A stretch of 64,000 nucleotides of DNA from Pseudomonadota bacterium (GCA_018240745.1 JAFEFF010000187.1:62001-126000), one strand, 5' to 3'; positions 42,710 to 52,130 are shown, counted from the first letter of the stretch. A program made the numbers and translations. The notes: generated from the sequence alone by a model not told the origin.

Positions 42710-43014
42710 TGAGCCGCCTCGCTGTCCTCCTCGTGATCTTGCTGCCCGCAGCCGCGGGTGCCCAGGACGTCGAGCGTGGTCACCAGCTTGCCGAGCGCTG
42801 GTGCTCGGGTTGCCATACCGTGGAACGGTCGCCTGCCGCTGCACGAGCCGATGGCATTCCCTCTTTCGCGGCGATCGCCGGGATCTCGGGCAACTCGACC
42901 GACCGCCTTCGGGCGGCGATGAACCCGACCCATGGCCGGATGCCGGACCTGTCGCTCAGCAAGCGCGACCAGGACGACCTCGCCGCCTACATCCTCAGCC
43001 TTCGGCGGAACTGA
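42709..43014 (+). CDS. Small periplasmic cytochrome c
   Basis: 101 residues from a GTG that shares one base with the preceding stop. A signal peptide (SRLAVLLVILLPAAAGA) is followed by a class I mono-heme domain with CSGCH near residue 32 and an axial Met candidate in THGRMPDLSLS. The ending DDLAAYILSLRRN is typical. It could carry electrons to the cbb3 oxidase, since it is in the same predicted regulon. It is convergent with the SbmA-like gene, with stops adjacent. Confidence 0.9.
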   Translation: MSRLAVLLVILLPAAAGAQDVERGHQLAERWCSGCHTVERSPAAARADGIPSFAAIAGISGNSTDRLRAAMNPTHGRMPDLSLSKRDQDDLAAYILSLRRN

Positions 43015-44079
43015 TCAGTCCTTCGGACGATCGAGCATATCCAGGGTGTCGAGCAGCACGCCGACCCGGTGGGCCGACGACATCCATTCGGCCAGTCGGG
43101 GGTAGTTGTCGACCAGCCAGTTGAAGGCGCCCTGCACCGCGACGAAGGCTGCGGCGGCCTGGGTCACCTCACCCAACGACACGCGCCCGAGAACGTAGTT
43201 TGGCGCGCACAGGATCAGGCCGATGATCGGCGCCAGTAGCGTGTTGCTGTGCGACACCAGGGTGATGCGCATGTGCTGTCCGCACAGGCGTTTCCATTGG
43301 TCGATGACGTTCTCCTGCGCGGCGGCGAGGATCGGCCCATCCTCGACGTGCGGGCCAAGCGTGGTGCGCGTGTTCACGCGGGCGACCACGTACTTGAAGT
43401 CGGCTTCCGCCTGGTTCTTGCGCTCGATGACGTCGACCATGTAGCGGCCGACGCCCATCATCGCGGCAGTCGTCAGCGCCGCGTAGAGCACGCAGGCGCC
43501 GACGAGGTAACCGGGCACGCCGATCGTCTGTCCCCAGAAGCTCACATCGATCACGCCGCTGACATTCCACAGCACGACAACGAAAGCGCCGGCTGAAAGC
43601 AGTGAATTGATCAGGCCGACGAGCAGGTCGATCGGTGCATCGGTGGCCAGGCGCGCATCCTCGGTGATGCGATACTCCGCGTTCTGCCGCTGACCCTTCA
43701 CAAAGCCGGCACGCTGATAGCGCTGCTCGGCCAGCCAGGAGCTGATCAGCCGGCTGGTCAGCCAGTCCCGCCACAACCGCTGGAAGGTCATGCGACCCCA
43801 GACCGCCGTTACGGCCAGCGCAACACTGGAGGCTGCCAGCGTCAGCAGGACCTGCGCCTGGTGCCAGATCTGTGCGCCATCGCGGGCCTCGAGCGCGTTG
43901 AAGAAGTCCCGGTTCCAGAAGTTGAGCCGGTATTGGACCGCGACCTGCAGGACCACGCCGACGACCAGCAGGGCCAGCAATGCCCACGCCGTTGCGCCGT
44001 GCCAGAAACCGCGCGCGGCCTGCCAGAATCGGCGTACCGCCGGTCTGCCAGCATGCGGAAGGGTGGCGTCAAGCGACAC
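43015..44079 (-). CDS. SbmA/BacA-family-like membrane protein without ATPase domain
   Basis: 354 residues from a GTG at 44079; a TTG at 44115 is also possible but overlaps glk by 47 bases. Membrane segments lie near 30-55, 75-95 and 155-215. RLNFWNRDFFNALEARD, LWRDWLTSRL, NAEYRITEDARLATD and TLVSHSNTLLAPIIGLIL are characteristic of the SbmA/BacA and ABCD-type membrane domain. The ATPase half of the YddA/ABCD proteins is absent. SbmA/BacA relatives import peptides by proton motive force. It is last in the alcohol dehydrogenase-bglA-glk unit. Confidence 0.85.
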   Translation of the reverse strand: MSLDATLPHAGRPAVRRFWQAARGFWHGATAWALLALLVVGVVLQVAVQYRLNFWNRDFFNALEARDGAQIWHQAQVLLTLAASSVALAVTAVWGRMTFQRLWRDWLTSRLISSWLAEQRYQRAGFVKGQRQNAEYRITEDARLATDAPIDLLVGLINSLLSAGAFVVVLWNVSGVIDVSFWGQTIGVPGYLVGACVLYAALTTAAMMGVGRYMVDVIERKNQAEADFKYVVARVNTRTTLGPHVEDGPILAAAQENVIDQWKRLCGQHMRITLVSHSNTLLAPIIGLILCAPNYVLGRVSLGEVTQAAAAFVAVQGAFNWLVDNYPRLAEWMSSAHRVGVLLDTLDMLDRPKD

Positions 44080-45055
44080 GGACGCCCGCCTTCGGAGCAG
44101 GATTGCCGCGTGCAACGCGCGCCAGGCTCATAAGACCCACGAAAGCCGGGTTCGGATGAAGGATCACCCGGGTCGGAACACGTTCCAGATAGGTTCGCAT
44201 CCGACCCTTGGATACGAACTGCTCGCGGAACGCGGAGCGCGACAAGTGATCGACGAAGCGCGGGACGATACCGCCGCCGATATAGACACCGCCGCGTGCC
44301 CCGAAGGTCAGTGCAACGTCGCCCGTAACGGCGCCCAGGAAAGCGCAAAAGGCATCAATCGTCGCGCGACAGATCGGAGAGGGGCCGTCGAATGCCAACT
44401 CCGTCACGTCGCTCGGTGTGAGGCGTGGTGCGTCGCAACCTTCAAGTTCCGCGATCGCCTGATGAAGGTTGACCAGGCCGGGCCCCGACAGGATGCGCTC
44501 TGCCGACGCGCGCCCGAAGCGCCGGCGCAGGATGGCGATCAGGCGGTCCTCGCGATCGTTGGTGCCGGCGAGCGAGACATGTCCGCCCTCACTGGGGACC
44601 ACGCAGCGGCCGGAGGGACCGACGATCACGCAAGCCATCCCCAGTCCCGTTCCCGGCGCGACGATGGCCATCGGCGCTCCCGGTAGAGCCCTGTCGGGTC
44701 CGATCAGGCGAGTCTGGGCCAGATCGAGGTCCGGCAGACCGGCTGCCACGGCCTCGAGGTCGTTGACGATCCGCGTCCATGGCAGGTGCAGGGCACCCGC
44801 GATCTGCTCCTCGTCCAACGTCCAGGCGGCATTGGTGAGCTTGCAGCAACCCCCCTGGACAGGACCGGCCGCCGCCAGCAGGGCGCCGCCGATTGGCTCC
44901 TTGCCATGATCGAGGGCGAGATAGGCCCGCAAGGCCTCGATCGCGCCCGCATGGCGTCCCACTTCGGTGGACCAGGTGGCTCCAATCGAGTGCTCGCCTG
45001 CCAGGGCGAAACGGGCATAGGTGCCGCCGATATCGGCCAGCAGGATGCGGGTCAT
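44069..45055 (-). CDS. glk: Glucokinase
   Basis: 328 residues from ATG 45055, which overlaps the beta-glucosidase stop (ATGA); the longer upstream frame is rejected. The phosphate-1 motif is LLADIGGTYARFAL, followed by the glucose-binding LTNAAWTLDEEQIA, VNDLEAVAAGLP (catalytic Asp), VAPGTGLGMA, and PSEGGHVSLA. It belongs to the bacterial Glk family, not ROK. It phosphorylates glucose released by the adjacent beta-glucosidase. Confidence 0.95.
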   Translation of the reverse strand: MTRILLADIGGTYARFALAGEHSIGATWSTEVGRHAGAIEALRAYLALDHGKEPIGGALLAAAGPVQGGCCKLTNAAWTLDEEQIAGALHLPWTRIVNDLEAVAAGLPDLDLAQTRLIGPDRALPGAPMAIVAPGTGLGMACVIVGPSGRCVVPSEGGHVSLAGTNDREDRLIAILRRRFGRASAERILSGPGLVNLHQAIAELEGCDAPRLTPSDVTELAFDGPSPICRATIDAFCAFLGAVTGDVALTFGARGGVYIGGGIVPRFVDHLSRSAFREQFVSKGRMRTYLERVPTRVILHPNPAFVGLMSLARVARGNPAPKAGVRVA

Positions 45056-46434
45056 TGGACGCCCTCCATCGCCTGGGCATGGATCATTCGCGCGTACCAG
45101 TGCGCGGACGCCTTGGGGATGCGTCGTTGCGTGGCGAAGTCGACATAGACCAGGCCGAAGCGGTTGGCATAGCCCGCGCCCCATTCGAAATTGTCGAGCA
45201 GCGACCAAACGAAGTAGCCGCGCACGTCGGCGCCGGCCGCCACCGCTTCGCGCAGCGCCTCGCCGTAGGCCTTGAGATACTCGATGCGCTCGCGGTCGTG
45301 GATCTCGCCGGCGTCGTTCGGCGCCTCGACCGCGCCGGTGCCGTTCTCGGTGACGTAGATCGGCAGCCGATAGCGGCGATGGAGCTCGAGCAGCACGTCC
45401 CGGAACGCGGCTGGATCGAGCTGCCAGCCGATCGGCGAGCGAGGTGCCTCGGGTGGCGCATCCGCCCAAGCGAAGCCGAGCGGCGCCTTGGCATCGGCGC
45501 GCGCGTAGATCGGGGAGTAATGATTGACACCGAACCAGTCGACCGGCCGCTGGATGCGCTCGAAATCCCCGGGTCGGACCACCGCCTCCATCAGCGGCGC
45601 GAGCTCGGCGGGATAGCGACCGAGGAGCTGCGGCTCCGGGAATGCCTGGTTCCAGTAAGCATCGAGCAGGCGCGCCGCGGCCGCGTCTTCGGGCGTCGTT
45701 CCCACCGGGCGGCTCGGCTGGACGTTGTGGATGGCGGCGATCTTCGCCCGCGGCACGACCGCACGAATGGCATCGACGCCAGCTCCGTGCGCCAGGTTCA
45801 CGTGATGGATGGCACGATGCAGGGCCGCACGGTCGGTAAGGCCCGGCGGGTGCCAGGCGAAACCGTAGCCGAACAGCGTGAAGACCGACGGCTCGTTGAA
45901 GGTGGCGAAATGCTTGACCCGATCCCCGTAGCGCCGCGCCACCAGCCTCGCGTAGTCGCCGAACCATCGGGCGATCTCTCGGACCTCCCATCCGCCGCGA
46001 TCCTGCAGCGCCTGCGGCAGGTCCCAGTGGTACAGGCAGAGCCACGGCTGGATACCGGCCTCGAGCAACCCATCGATCAGCCGGTCGTAGAAGGCGAGCC
46101 CAGCCTCGTTCGGCGGGCCGCTACCCTGCGGCAGCACCCGTGGCCAAGCGACGGAGAAGCGGTAGGCCTGGACGCCAAGCCGGCGCATCAGCGCGATGTC
46201 CTCGGCGAAGCGATGATAATGGTCGCAGGCGACGTCGCCGGTGTCGCCGTTGGCGATCTGTCCCGGCTTGCGGCAAAAGGTGTCCCAGACACTGGCGCCG
46301 CGGCCATCGGCCGTCACCGCCCCCTCGATCTGGTAGCTCGAGGTCGAAACGCCCCAGATGAAGTCGCGCGGCAGCGGGCGTCCGGCCTTCCCGTCGGAAG
46401 GGTCTTGATCGATCAGTTCGGCCCGAATGCTCAT
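45052..46434 (-). CDS. Glycoside hydrolase family 1 beta-glucosidase
   Basis: 460 residues with no signal peptide. GH1 markers are FIWGVSTSSYQIEGA near residue 25, the acid/base Glu in ATFNEPSVF (about 170) and the nucleophile Glu in YVTENGTGA (about 355). WSLLDNFEWGAGY is the aglycone-site motif. It is cytosolic, so it would act on imported cellobiose or other beta-glucosides and feed glucose to Glk. It starts 13 bp after the alcohol dehydrogenase stop. Confidence 0.96.
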   Translation of the reverse strand: MSIRAELIDQDPSDGKAGRPLPRDFIWGVSTSSYQIEGAVTADGRGASVWDTFCRKPGQIANGDTGDVACDHYHRFAEDIALMRRLGVQAYRFSVAWPRVLPQGSGPPNEAGLAFYDRLIDGLLEAGIQPWLCLYHWDLPQALQDRGGWEVREIARWFGDYARLVARRYGDRVKHFATFNEPSVFTLFGYGFAWHPPGLTDRAALHRAIHHVNLAHGAGVDAIRAVVPRAKIAAIHNVQPSRPVGTTPEDAAAARLLDAYWNQAFPEPQLLGRYPAELAPLMEAVVRPGDFERIQRPVDWFGVNHYSPIYARADAKAPLGFAWADAPPEAPRSPIGWQLDPAAFRDVLLELHRRYRLPIYVTENGTGAVEAPNDAGEIHDRERIEYLKAYGEALREAVAAGADVRGYFVWSLLDNFEWGAGYANRFGLVYVDFATQRRIPKASAHWYARMIHAQAMEGVQ

Positions 46435-46447
46435 GGGATCCTCCGGC

Positions 46448-47512
46448 TCAAGCGGCGATGGCGACCTTGAGGACGCCGTCGCGCTGGTGGGCGAACAGGT
46501 CGTACGCTTCCTCGATCTGGTCGAGCGTGAAGCGATGGGTGACCATGGGTTTGAGGTCGACCCGGCCGGACGCGATGACCGACATCAGGCGGCGCATCCG
46601 CTCCTTGCCGCCCGGGCACAGCGACGTGACGATCCGGTTGTCGCCCAGCCCGGCGGCGAAGGCGTCGAGGGGAATCCGCAGGTCGCTGGAATAGACGCCG
46701 AGGCTCGACAGAGTGCCCCCTGGGCGCAGCGAGCGCAGCGCGCTCTCGAATGTGCCCTGCGTGCCCAGCGCCTCGATGGCGACATCGACCCCCCGGCCGT
46801 CGGTGAGCTCCCGGATGGTCTTCGCGGGATCGCCGGACTTGAAATCCACGACCTCGTCAGCGCCCAGGAACCGGCTCATCTTCAAGCGTTCGGGAACGGT
46901 GTCGACGGCGATGATCCTGGTCGCGCCCATCAGGCGCGCGCCCGCCGCGGCACAGAGCCCGATCGGCCCCTGGGCGAAGACCGCCACCGTGTCGCCGATC
47001 TTCACGCCGCCGCTTTCGGCACCCGCGAAGCCGGTCGACATGATGTCGGGGCACATCAGCACCTGCTCGTCGGTCAATCCTTCGGGCACGGCCGCGAGGT
47101 TGGTCATCGCATCGGGCACGAGGACGTACTCGGCCTGGCAGCCATCGATGGTGTTGCCGAACCGCCAGCCGCCGAGTGGCCTGAAGCCGTGCGGCGTACC
47201 GGCGCCGTCCTGGGAATGCTGGCCGCACAGGCAGGCGTTGCTGTGGCCGCTCGGTGTGATCGCCCCGGCAATCACACGCTGGCCCTCCTCGTAGCCGGAA
47301 ACGGCGGAGCCCAGCTTCTCGATGACGCCGACGGGCTCATGACCGATCGTCAGTCCCTTGGCTACCGGGTATTCGCCGCGCAGGATGTGGACGTCGGTTC
47401 CGCAGATCGTCGTGGTGGTGACGCGCAGCAGGGCATCGAGCGGCCCGACGTCGGGGATCGGCTTGGACTCGAGGACGATCCGGCCAGGCTCGACGAATAC
47501 GGCGGCTTTCAT
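46448..47512 (-). CDS. Zinc-dependent secondary alcohol dehydrogenase
   Basis: 354 residues from ATG 47512 (MKAAVFVEPG). Catalytic zinc: TTICGTDVHILRGEYP and GHEPVGVIE, plus the conserved CPDIMSTGFAGAE. The region ACLCGQHSQDGAGTPHGF lacks the four-Cys structural zinc site, as in the NADP-dependent secondary alcohol dehydrogenase/isopropanol branch. The Rossmann motif is VFAQGPIGLCA. It leads the glycolytic unit with bglA and glk and has an FNR-type box 65 bases upstream. Confidence 0.92.
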   Translation of the reverse strand: MKAAVFVEPGRIVLESKPIPDVGPLDALLRVTTTTICGTDVHILRGEYPVAKGLTIGHEPVGVIEKLGSAVSGYEEGQRVIAGAITPSGHSNACLCGQHSQDGAGTPHGFRPLGGWRFGNTIDGCQAEYVLVPDAMTNLAAVPEGLTDEQVLMCPDIMSTGFAGAESGGVKIGDTVAVFAQGPIGLCAAAGARLMGATRIIAVDTVPERLKMSRFLGADEVVDFKSGDPAKTIRELTDGRGVDVAIEALGTQGTFESALRSLRPGGTLSSLGVYSSDLRIPLDAFAAGLGDNRIVTSLCPGGKERMRRLMSVIASGRVDLKPMVTHRFTLDQIEEAYDLFAHQRDGVLKVAIAA

Positions 47513-47577
47513 CTTCGACACGGCAAGCCTCCACCACAGGACCTGGTGCAGCCTAGGAGCGCCGCCCGAGCCGCCCA

Positions 47578-47591
47578 TTGACGTGCATCAA
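47578..47591. promoter_or_regulatory. FNR/FixK box of the alcohol dehydrogenase-bglA-glk unit
   Basis: TTGACGTGCATCAA, 65 bases before the ATG at 47512 and 81 bases after the PfkB-family gene stop. Confidence 0.85.
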
Positions 47592-47672
47592 GCGTCGTCG
47601 ATTTGGCGGCGCGCCTGGACGGAGGCCGTCGTCAGGCATGCCAGCGCAGCGCGAGGCCCTGTCCGATGGTCT

Positions 47673-48632
47673 TCAGGCCAATGCCGACCGTTGCATCCCA
47701 TCAGGCTCAGCCTGCGCACGTGCGAGGAGCGCTTCCACCTGATGGTGCGTGACGCGTGCGGTGCCGCGGCTCATGACAGCGGCGGCCCCCGTCGCGGTCG
47801 CCAGCCGGAGCGCCTCCTCAGGGGATTGCCGTCGTGCAAGGCCCAGCACAAGCCCGGCGAGGAAACTGTCGCCGGCGCCGACGCCGCTATGCACCTGAAC
47901 GGGCAGCGCAGGCTGGACGATCCGGCGCTCGGGTGTCGCCAGGATCGCGCCGCGGTCGCCAAGAGTGAGCGCGATCATGGATGCCGCTCCGGTTGCCGCC
48001 AAACGGGAGGCCTGCTCGGCCAGGGCATCGCGGTCGGAGGTCGTGGACCCGACGATCGACTGGAACTCGCTGAGGCTCGTCTTGAGCAGATCGACACCCT
48101 GATGGAGAGCCGCTTCGAGCGCCACGCCGGACGTGTCCAGCGCGAAACGCAACTCTCTGCGTTGCGCCTGGCGGGCCAGCCTGGCGTAGAAATCTGCTGG
48201 GAATCCCGGCGGCAGGCTGCCGCTGGCCACGAGCCAATCGGCCCGCACATCGCCGAGCAGCGAGAGCATGTCTTCGGCGTCCGAGGGCTCGAGCAAGGCC
48301 CCCTCCGGAACGAACCGATATTCGGCGCCGGTCGACGCCTCTCGCACGGTCAGGCTGATGCGCGTCGTACCGGCGACAGTGACCGCGCGATACGACACAC
48401 CCGCGTCGGTGAGCAGTTGCTCGATGAAGCGCCCGGTGGGACCGCCGACCGCCATGACCGCAAGCGTCTCGCCGCCCAGCGCATGGACCACGCGGGACAC
48501 ATTGATGCCGCCTCCGCCGGCATCATAGGTCGTACCCCGCGTGCGCAGCTTGTGTCCCGGCCGCACCTCGCCCGCTTCCATGGCGACGTCGAGCGCGGGG
48601 TTTACGGTGACCGTCACGATACGCGGCGACAT
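47673..48632 (-). CDS. pfkB: PfkB-family phosphofructokinase (6-phosphofructokinase II / hexose kinase)
   Basis: 319 residues. The N-terminal signature IVTVTVNPALDVAME and substrate-site GGGGINVSRVVHALGGE are as in E. coli PfkB and 1-phosphofructokinases. The catalytic region is VHSGVGAGDSFLAG with the base Asp. SGSLPPGFP is conserved. It phosphorylates fructose-6-phosphate or a related sugar phosphate. It lies 70 bp after hsp20 in the same direction. PfkB kinases recur in hypoxia regulons, for example the DosR set of mycobacteria. Confidence 0.92.
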   Translation of the reverse strand: MSPRIVTVTVNPALDVAMEAGEVRPGHKLRTRGTTYDAGGGGINVSRVVHALGGETLAVMAVGGPTGRFIEQLLTDAGVSYRAVTVAGTTRISLTVREASTGAEYRFVPEGALLEPSDAEDMLSLLGDVRADWLVASGSLPPGFPADFYARLARQAQRRELRFALDTSGVALEAALHQGVDLLKTSLSEFQSIVGSTTSDRDALAEQASRLAATGAASMIALTLGDRGAILATPERRIVQPALPVQVHSGVGAGDSFLAGLVLGLARRQSPEEALRLATATGAAAVMSRGTARVTHHQVEALLARAQAEPDGMQRSALA

Positions 48633-48702
48633 GGCTGCGCTCCCACGTTGCGAGATACCCGGGCGTCCACGCCCCGCGGCGAGACACCCGCGAAGCCAGC
48701 CG

Positions 48703-49179
48703 TCAGGCTGCCTTGACTTCGATTCGCTTGCCCTGGACGGGCACCTCGGCGGTCTTGCCGATCTCGAGCGTCAGCACGCCTTTGGCGAATTTCGCGGTGA
48801 TGGCGTTGCGGTCGGCGTCGGCCGGCAGGGTGAAGGAGCGCGTGAAGCTGCCGTAGCTGCGCTCCGAGAAGTGCGTCTTGTCGTCGGTGTGCTCGACCTT
48901 CTTTTCGCCGGCAATGGTCAGAAGCTCGTCCTCGACCGTCACCTTCACGTCCTTTTCGTCGAGGCCCGGCAGCTCGACGTTCACGGTGTAGGTCTTGCCG
49001 TTTTCCTTCACCTCGACGTTCGGCATGTGCTCGAACGCGCGGAGGGCCCGCGGCTGCGTGGCCGGCGTCTCTGGCCAGGCGAAGGGCCAATTGCGCACCC
49101 AGTGGCCGAAGAAGCGGTCGAGATCGGCGAATGGCATTGTCATGCTGGACTTCTGCGGCGTCGGAACCTGCTGAGTCAT
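48703..49179 (-). CDS. Hsp20 / alpha-crystallin family small heat shock protein
   Basis: 158 residues from ATG 49179 with AGGAGG 6 bases upstream. The N-terminal arm is aromatic (FADLDRFFGHWVRNWPFAWPE). The alpha-crystallin domain at about 50-145 includes ELPGLDEKDVKVTVEDELLTI, FTRSFTLPADAD and the A-x-x-x-x-G-V-L-T-L core KFAKGVLTLEI. It is an ATP-independent holdase. An exact FNR-type box is 63 bases upstream. Confidence 0.95.
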   Translation of the reverse strand: MTQQVPTPQKSSMTMPFADLDRFFGHWVRNWPFAWPETPATQPRALRAFEHMPNVEVKENGKTYTVNVELPGLDEKDVKVTVEDELLTIAGEKKVEHTDDKTHFSERSYGSFTRSFTLPADADRNAITAKFAKGVLTLEIGKTAEVPVQGKRIEVKAA

Positions 49180-49242
49180 GAGAACCTCCTGGAAGGGCGC
49201 TTGCCCCGATGATCTCCTTACAGGACGGGCAACGGTTCTCGT

Positions 49243-49256
49243 TTGATGCGGATCAA
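49243..49256. promoter_or_regulatory. FNR/FixK box of hsp20
   Basis: TTGATGCGGATCAA, matching the consensus at both half-sites. It lies 63 bases before the hsp20 ATG and 4 bp beyond the P-type ATPase stop. Confidence 0.9.
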
Positions 49257-49259
49257 TCC

Positions 49260-51746
49260 TCAGCGGCCGATCGCGACGGCCTTCAGCAGTTCGGCGCACA
49301 CCAGATAGGCGGCAACGACCAGACCGATCGCCGAGCATTGCGCCAGCGACGGCGTCACAAAACCCAGCCATGCAGCGACCGGCAGGAACGGCGTGGCCAG
49401 TGCAACGACGAGGGCGGCCAATGACGATGCGGCCAGCACCGGGTGGGGCGCGCTGTGCCACGGGCGCCCATTGGTGCGAATGATGAAGACCACGAGGATC
49501 TGGGTCGCCATCGATTCGAGGAACCACAGCGTGCGAAACTCGTCGGGCGCCGCATGGAACACCAGCATCAACCCGGCGAAGGTCAGCAGATCGAAGGCCG
49601 AGGAAAGCGGTCCCATGATGGCAGCGAAACGCATCAGCGCACCGAGATTCCAGACTTGCGGCCGCGCCGTCGCCTCCGGCCGGACGTTGTCGAAGGGAAT
49701 GCCGATCTCGGAGACGTCGTAGAACAGGTTGTTGAGGAGAACCTGCACCGGGAGCATCGGCAGGAAGGGCAGAAACAGCGACGCCGCCGCCATCGACAGC
49801 ATGTTGCCGAAGTTGGAGCTCGCTCCCATGCGCACGTACTTGAGGATGTTAGCGAAGGTCCGCCGACCTTCCTCGACGCCGTCTGCCACCACTTCGAGAT
49901 CGGGAGCGAGCAGGATCATGTCGGCCGCCGCCTGGGCGACACCCGTCGCGCCCTCGACCGACAGGCCGACGTCCGCTGCCTTGAGGCCCGGCGCGTCGTT
50001 GATGCCATCACCCAGAAAGCCCACGACTTCGTTGCCGGCACTCAGCGCCTTCACGATCCTCGACTTTTGGTCTGGCGCGAGCCTCGCAAACAGGTCGGCC
50101 TCGGACGCGCGCACCATGAGCGCTTCGTCGTTCAGTTCGCGGATCTCGGCGCCTGTCAGCAGCACCCGGCCCGCAATCCCCACCTCGGCCGCGACCTTGC
50201 GGACGATCACCGGATCGTCGCCCGACAGGATTTTGACCCGGACGCCGGCAGCCTCCAGCCGATGAACGGCGGCGCCGGTCGTGGGCTTGACCGGATCGGC
50301 GAAGGCGCAGAGGCCGACAAACGAAAGGCCGGTCTCGTCGGCAGGCTCGATGTCGCGCACCGGCTCCGTCCATGGCCTGGAGGCGACCGCGATCGAGCGC
50401 AGCCCGCGCTCGGCCAGCGACCGCATCAGCGCCAGTGCGGTCTCACGCTGTCCGGCGTCGAGGGCGCACAGGGCAATCACCGCCTCGGGTGCACCCTTGA
50501 CGATCAGCAGCGGACCGTCCGCGCCCTGCACCAGGACGGAGCCGACCCGACGTTCGTAGTCGAAAGCGCGCCGCGCCAGCATCCGCCAGCCGGTTGCCGC
50601 CTCCGGTCGCGCTGCGATCAACGCCGCGTCGAGGGATCCGCGATCGCCCCCCAGCGCCGCGGCCGCTCCTGCCAGCTTGGCCGGAAGATCGCTCGGCACA
50701 CCGCATCGGTCCAGGCTTTCAGCGAGGACGATCTCAGCCATGGTGAGGGTGCCGGTCTTGTCGGTGCACAGTATGGTCATCGCGCCGAGGTCGTGGATCG
50801 AGGCCAGCCGCTTGACGATCACCTTGCGCGCGGCCATGCGGAGCGCGCCGCGCGACAGCGTCACCGTGGTGATCATCGGTAGCAACTCCGGCGTCAGCCC
50901 GACGGCGAGTGCCGCCGAGAACATCAGCGACTCCAGCACCGGCCGCCCCGCCGCCATGTGGGCAACGAGAACCACGACGATCAGCGCAATCGTGAGGCGC
51001 GCGATCAGCAAACCGAAGGCGTGCAGCTCGCGCTGGAACGGCGATTGGCCCTGCGGCTCGGCGAGCGAGGCGGCGGCCCGACCGAAAACGCTGCGCCTGC
51101 CGGTCGCAGCAGCCAGCACCAGCCCTTCGCCAGTCTGAACCACGGAGCCGCGAAAGACGGCGTTGGTCGCGTCCGCCGCCTCCTCCGACTCTACCGGACC
51201 GCACCGCTTCTCGACCGGATAGGGCTCGCCCGTGAGGGCCGCCTCGCCGACCGTGAGCGCGCTCGCCTCCAGCAACAACCCGTCGGCCGGCACAACGTCG
51301 CCGGCCCGCACGCGGAGCACGTCACCCGGCACCACTTCCTCGACATCGAGCGGAAGGAAACGGCCGTCCCTCAGCACCTCGGCCTTGATCGCCACGGACC
51401 GGCGGAGCAGTTCCGCGGCCCTGGTGGCGCGCCCCTCCTGCCATGTGTCGAGCCCGATCGACAGCACGAGAATGATGACGATGATGGAGCCGCCCGTCGT
51501 ATCGCCGGTCCAGACGGCCACGAGGCCGGCGAGAAGCAACATCAGACACAGCGGCTCGAGCAGGCGCCGCACGACCGCCTTGACGGCACCAGCCCTGGCC
51601 GGCGGAGCGTCACTGTTGCGGCCGGCCTCCTGGAGCCGGACTGCCGCGGTACGACTGTCCAGTCCTTTGGGCCCCGTGCCCAAGGTCGCAAACAGGACGT
51701 CGCGGCTGTTGGTCCAGAACGGGCGCTCGGCAGGAGAATGGCCCAT
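49260..51746 (-). CDS. mgtA: Magnesium-translocating type P-type ATPase
   Basis: 828 residues from ATG 51746 with AAAGGAG about 8-14 bases upstream. Actuator motif LTGEPYPVEK, phosphorylation Asp in CTDKTGTLT, hinge region GDGINDAPGL. There are about ten membrane helices in the P3B (MgtA/MgtB) layout, with late ASSNFGNMLSMA and LLNNLFYDVSEIGIPFDNV, both hallmarks of MgtA/B. It would import Mg2+. An FNR-type box is 47 bases upstream. It is a single-gene unit whose stop is next to the hsp20 box. Confidence 0.92.
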   Translation of the reverse strand: MGHSPAERPFWTNSRDVLFATLGTGPKGLDSRTAAVRLQEAGRNSDAPPARAGAVKAVVRRLLEPLCLMLLLAGLVAVWTGDTTGGSIIVIILVLSIGLDTWQEGRATRAAELLRRSVAIKAEVLRDGRFLPLDVEEVVPGDVLRVRAGDVVPADGLLLEASALTVGEAALTGEPYPVEKRCGPVESEEAADATNAVFRGSVVQTGEGLVLAAATGRRSVFGRAAASLAEPQGQSPFQRELHAFGLLIARLTIALIVVVLVAHMAAGRPVLESLMFSAALAVGLTPELLPMITTVTLSRGALRMAARKVIVKRLASIHDLGAMTILCTDKTGTLTMAEIVLAESLDRCGVPSDLPAKLAGAAAALGGDRGSLDAALIAARPEAATGWRMLARRAFDYERRVGSVLVQGADGPLLIVKGAPEAVIALCALDAGQRETALALMRSLAERGLRSIAVASRPWTEPVRDIEPADETGLSFVGLCAFADPVKPTTGAAVHRLEAAGVRVKILSGDDPVIVRKVAAEVGIAGRVLLTGAEIRELNDEALMVRASEADLFARLAPDQKSRIVKALSAGNEVVGFLGDGINDAPGLKAADVGLSVEGATGVAQAAADMILLAPDLEVVADGVEEGRRTFANILKYVRMGASSNFGNMLSMAAASLFLPFLPMLPVQVLLNNLFYDVSEIGIPFDNVRPEATARPQVWNLGALMRFAAIMGPLSSAFDLLTFAGLMLVFHAAPDEFRTLWFLESMATQILVVFIIRTNGRPWHSAPHPVLAASSLAALVVALATPFLPVAAWLGFVTPSLAQCSAIGLVVAAYLVCAELLKAVAIGR

Positions 51747-51793
51747 CGCAAGCTCCTTTCGGAGCTTTTTCCTTACCAAGCGACCTGCCGGCC

Positions 51794-51807
51794 TTGATCT
51801 GAATCAG
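51794..51807. promoter_or_regulatory. FNR/FixK box of the P-type ATPase gene
   Basis: TTGATCTGAATCAG, one mismatch at the last base, 47 bases before the ATPase ATG. Confidence 0.75.
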
Positions 51808-51864
51808 ACTCGATGCACGCCGAGCCTGATGGCGATGATATGCGGACCGGATGCTCTTTTTTGT

Positions 51865-52062
51865 CTAGGTGGCATCGGCGAGGTGTCTGACGTGATGCGG
51901 GCGGTCGATATCTCTGTCCAGGCGCCGAGGCGCAGCGCCCGTCTCGGCAACTTGCCGCCGAAGCCAGGTCTTGTATTGCATCGTTGCGATGGACATGCCG
52001 GCCGCGAGCGCGCCGAAGCTACCGACCACGAGCAGCAGATAGTAGAATTCGTTGGTTGTCAC
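51865..52062 (-). CDS. Small single-helix membrane protein
   Basis: 65 residues from a GTG at 52062, preceded by GGAGGAGG. One N-terminal membrane helix (about 7-28, YYLLLVVGSFGALAAGMSIA) is followed by a basic cytosolic tail (KTWLRRQVAETGAAPRRLDRD). An FNR-type box is 54 bases upstream. I know no family. The region before the P-type ATPase makes a small regulatory subunit possible, but its own box suggests separate expression. Confidence 0.65.
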   Translation of the reverse strand: MTTNEFYYLLLVVGSFGALAAGMSIATMQYKTWLRRQVAETGAAPRRLDRDIDRPHHVRHLADAT

Positions 52063-52116
52063 CGTCCTCCTCCAATGAAGAGGGCATCATCGTGCCATCG
52101 CCTCGTGTTGCTCGAT

Positions 52117-52130
52117 TTGACTTGCATCAA
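52117..52130. promoter_or_regulatory. FNR/FixK box of the small 51865-52062 gene
   Basis: TTGACTTGCATCAA, 54 bases before the GTG start at 52062. It is the last box of the island. Confidence 0.8.
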
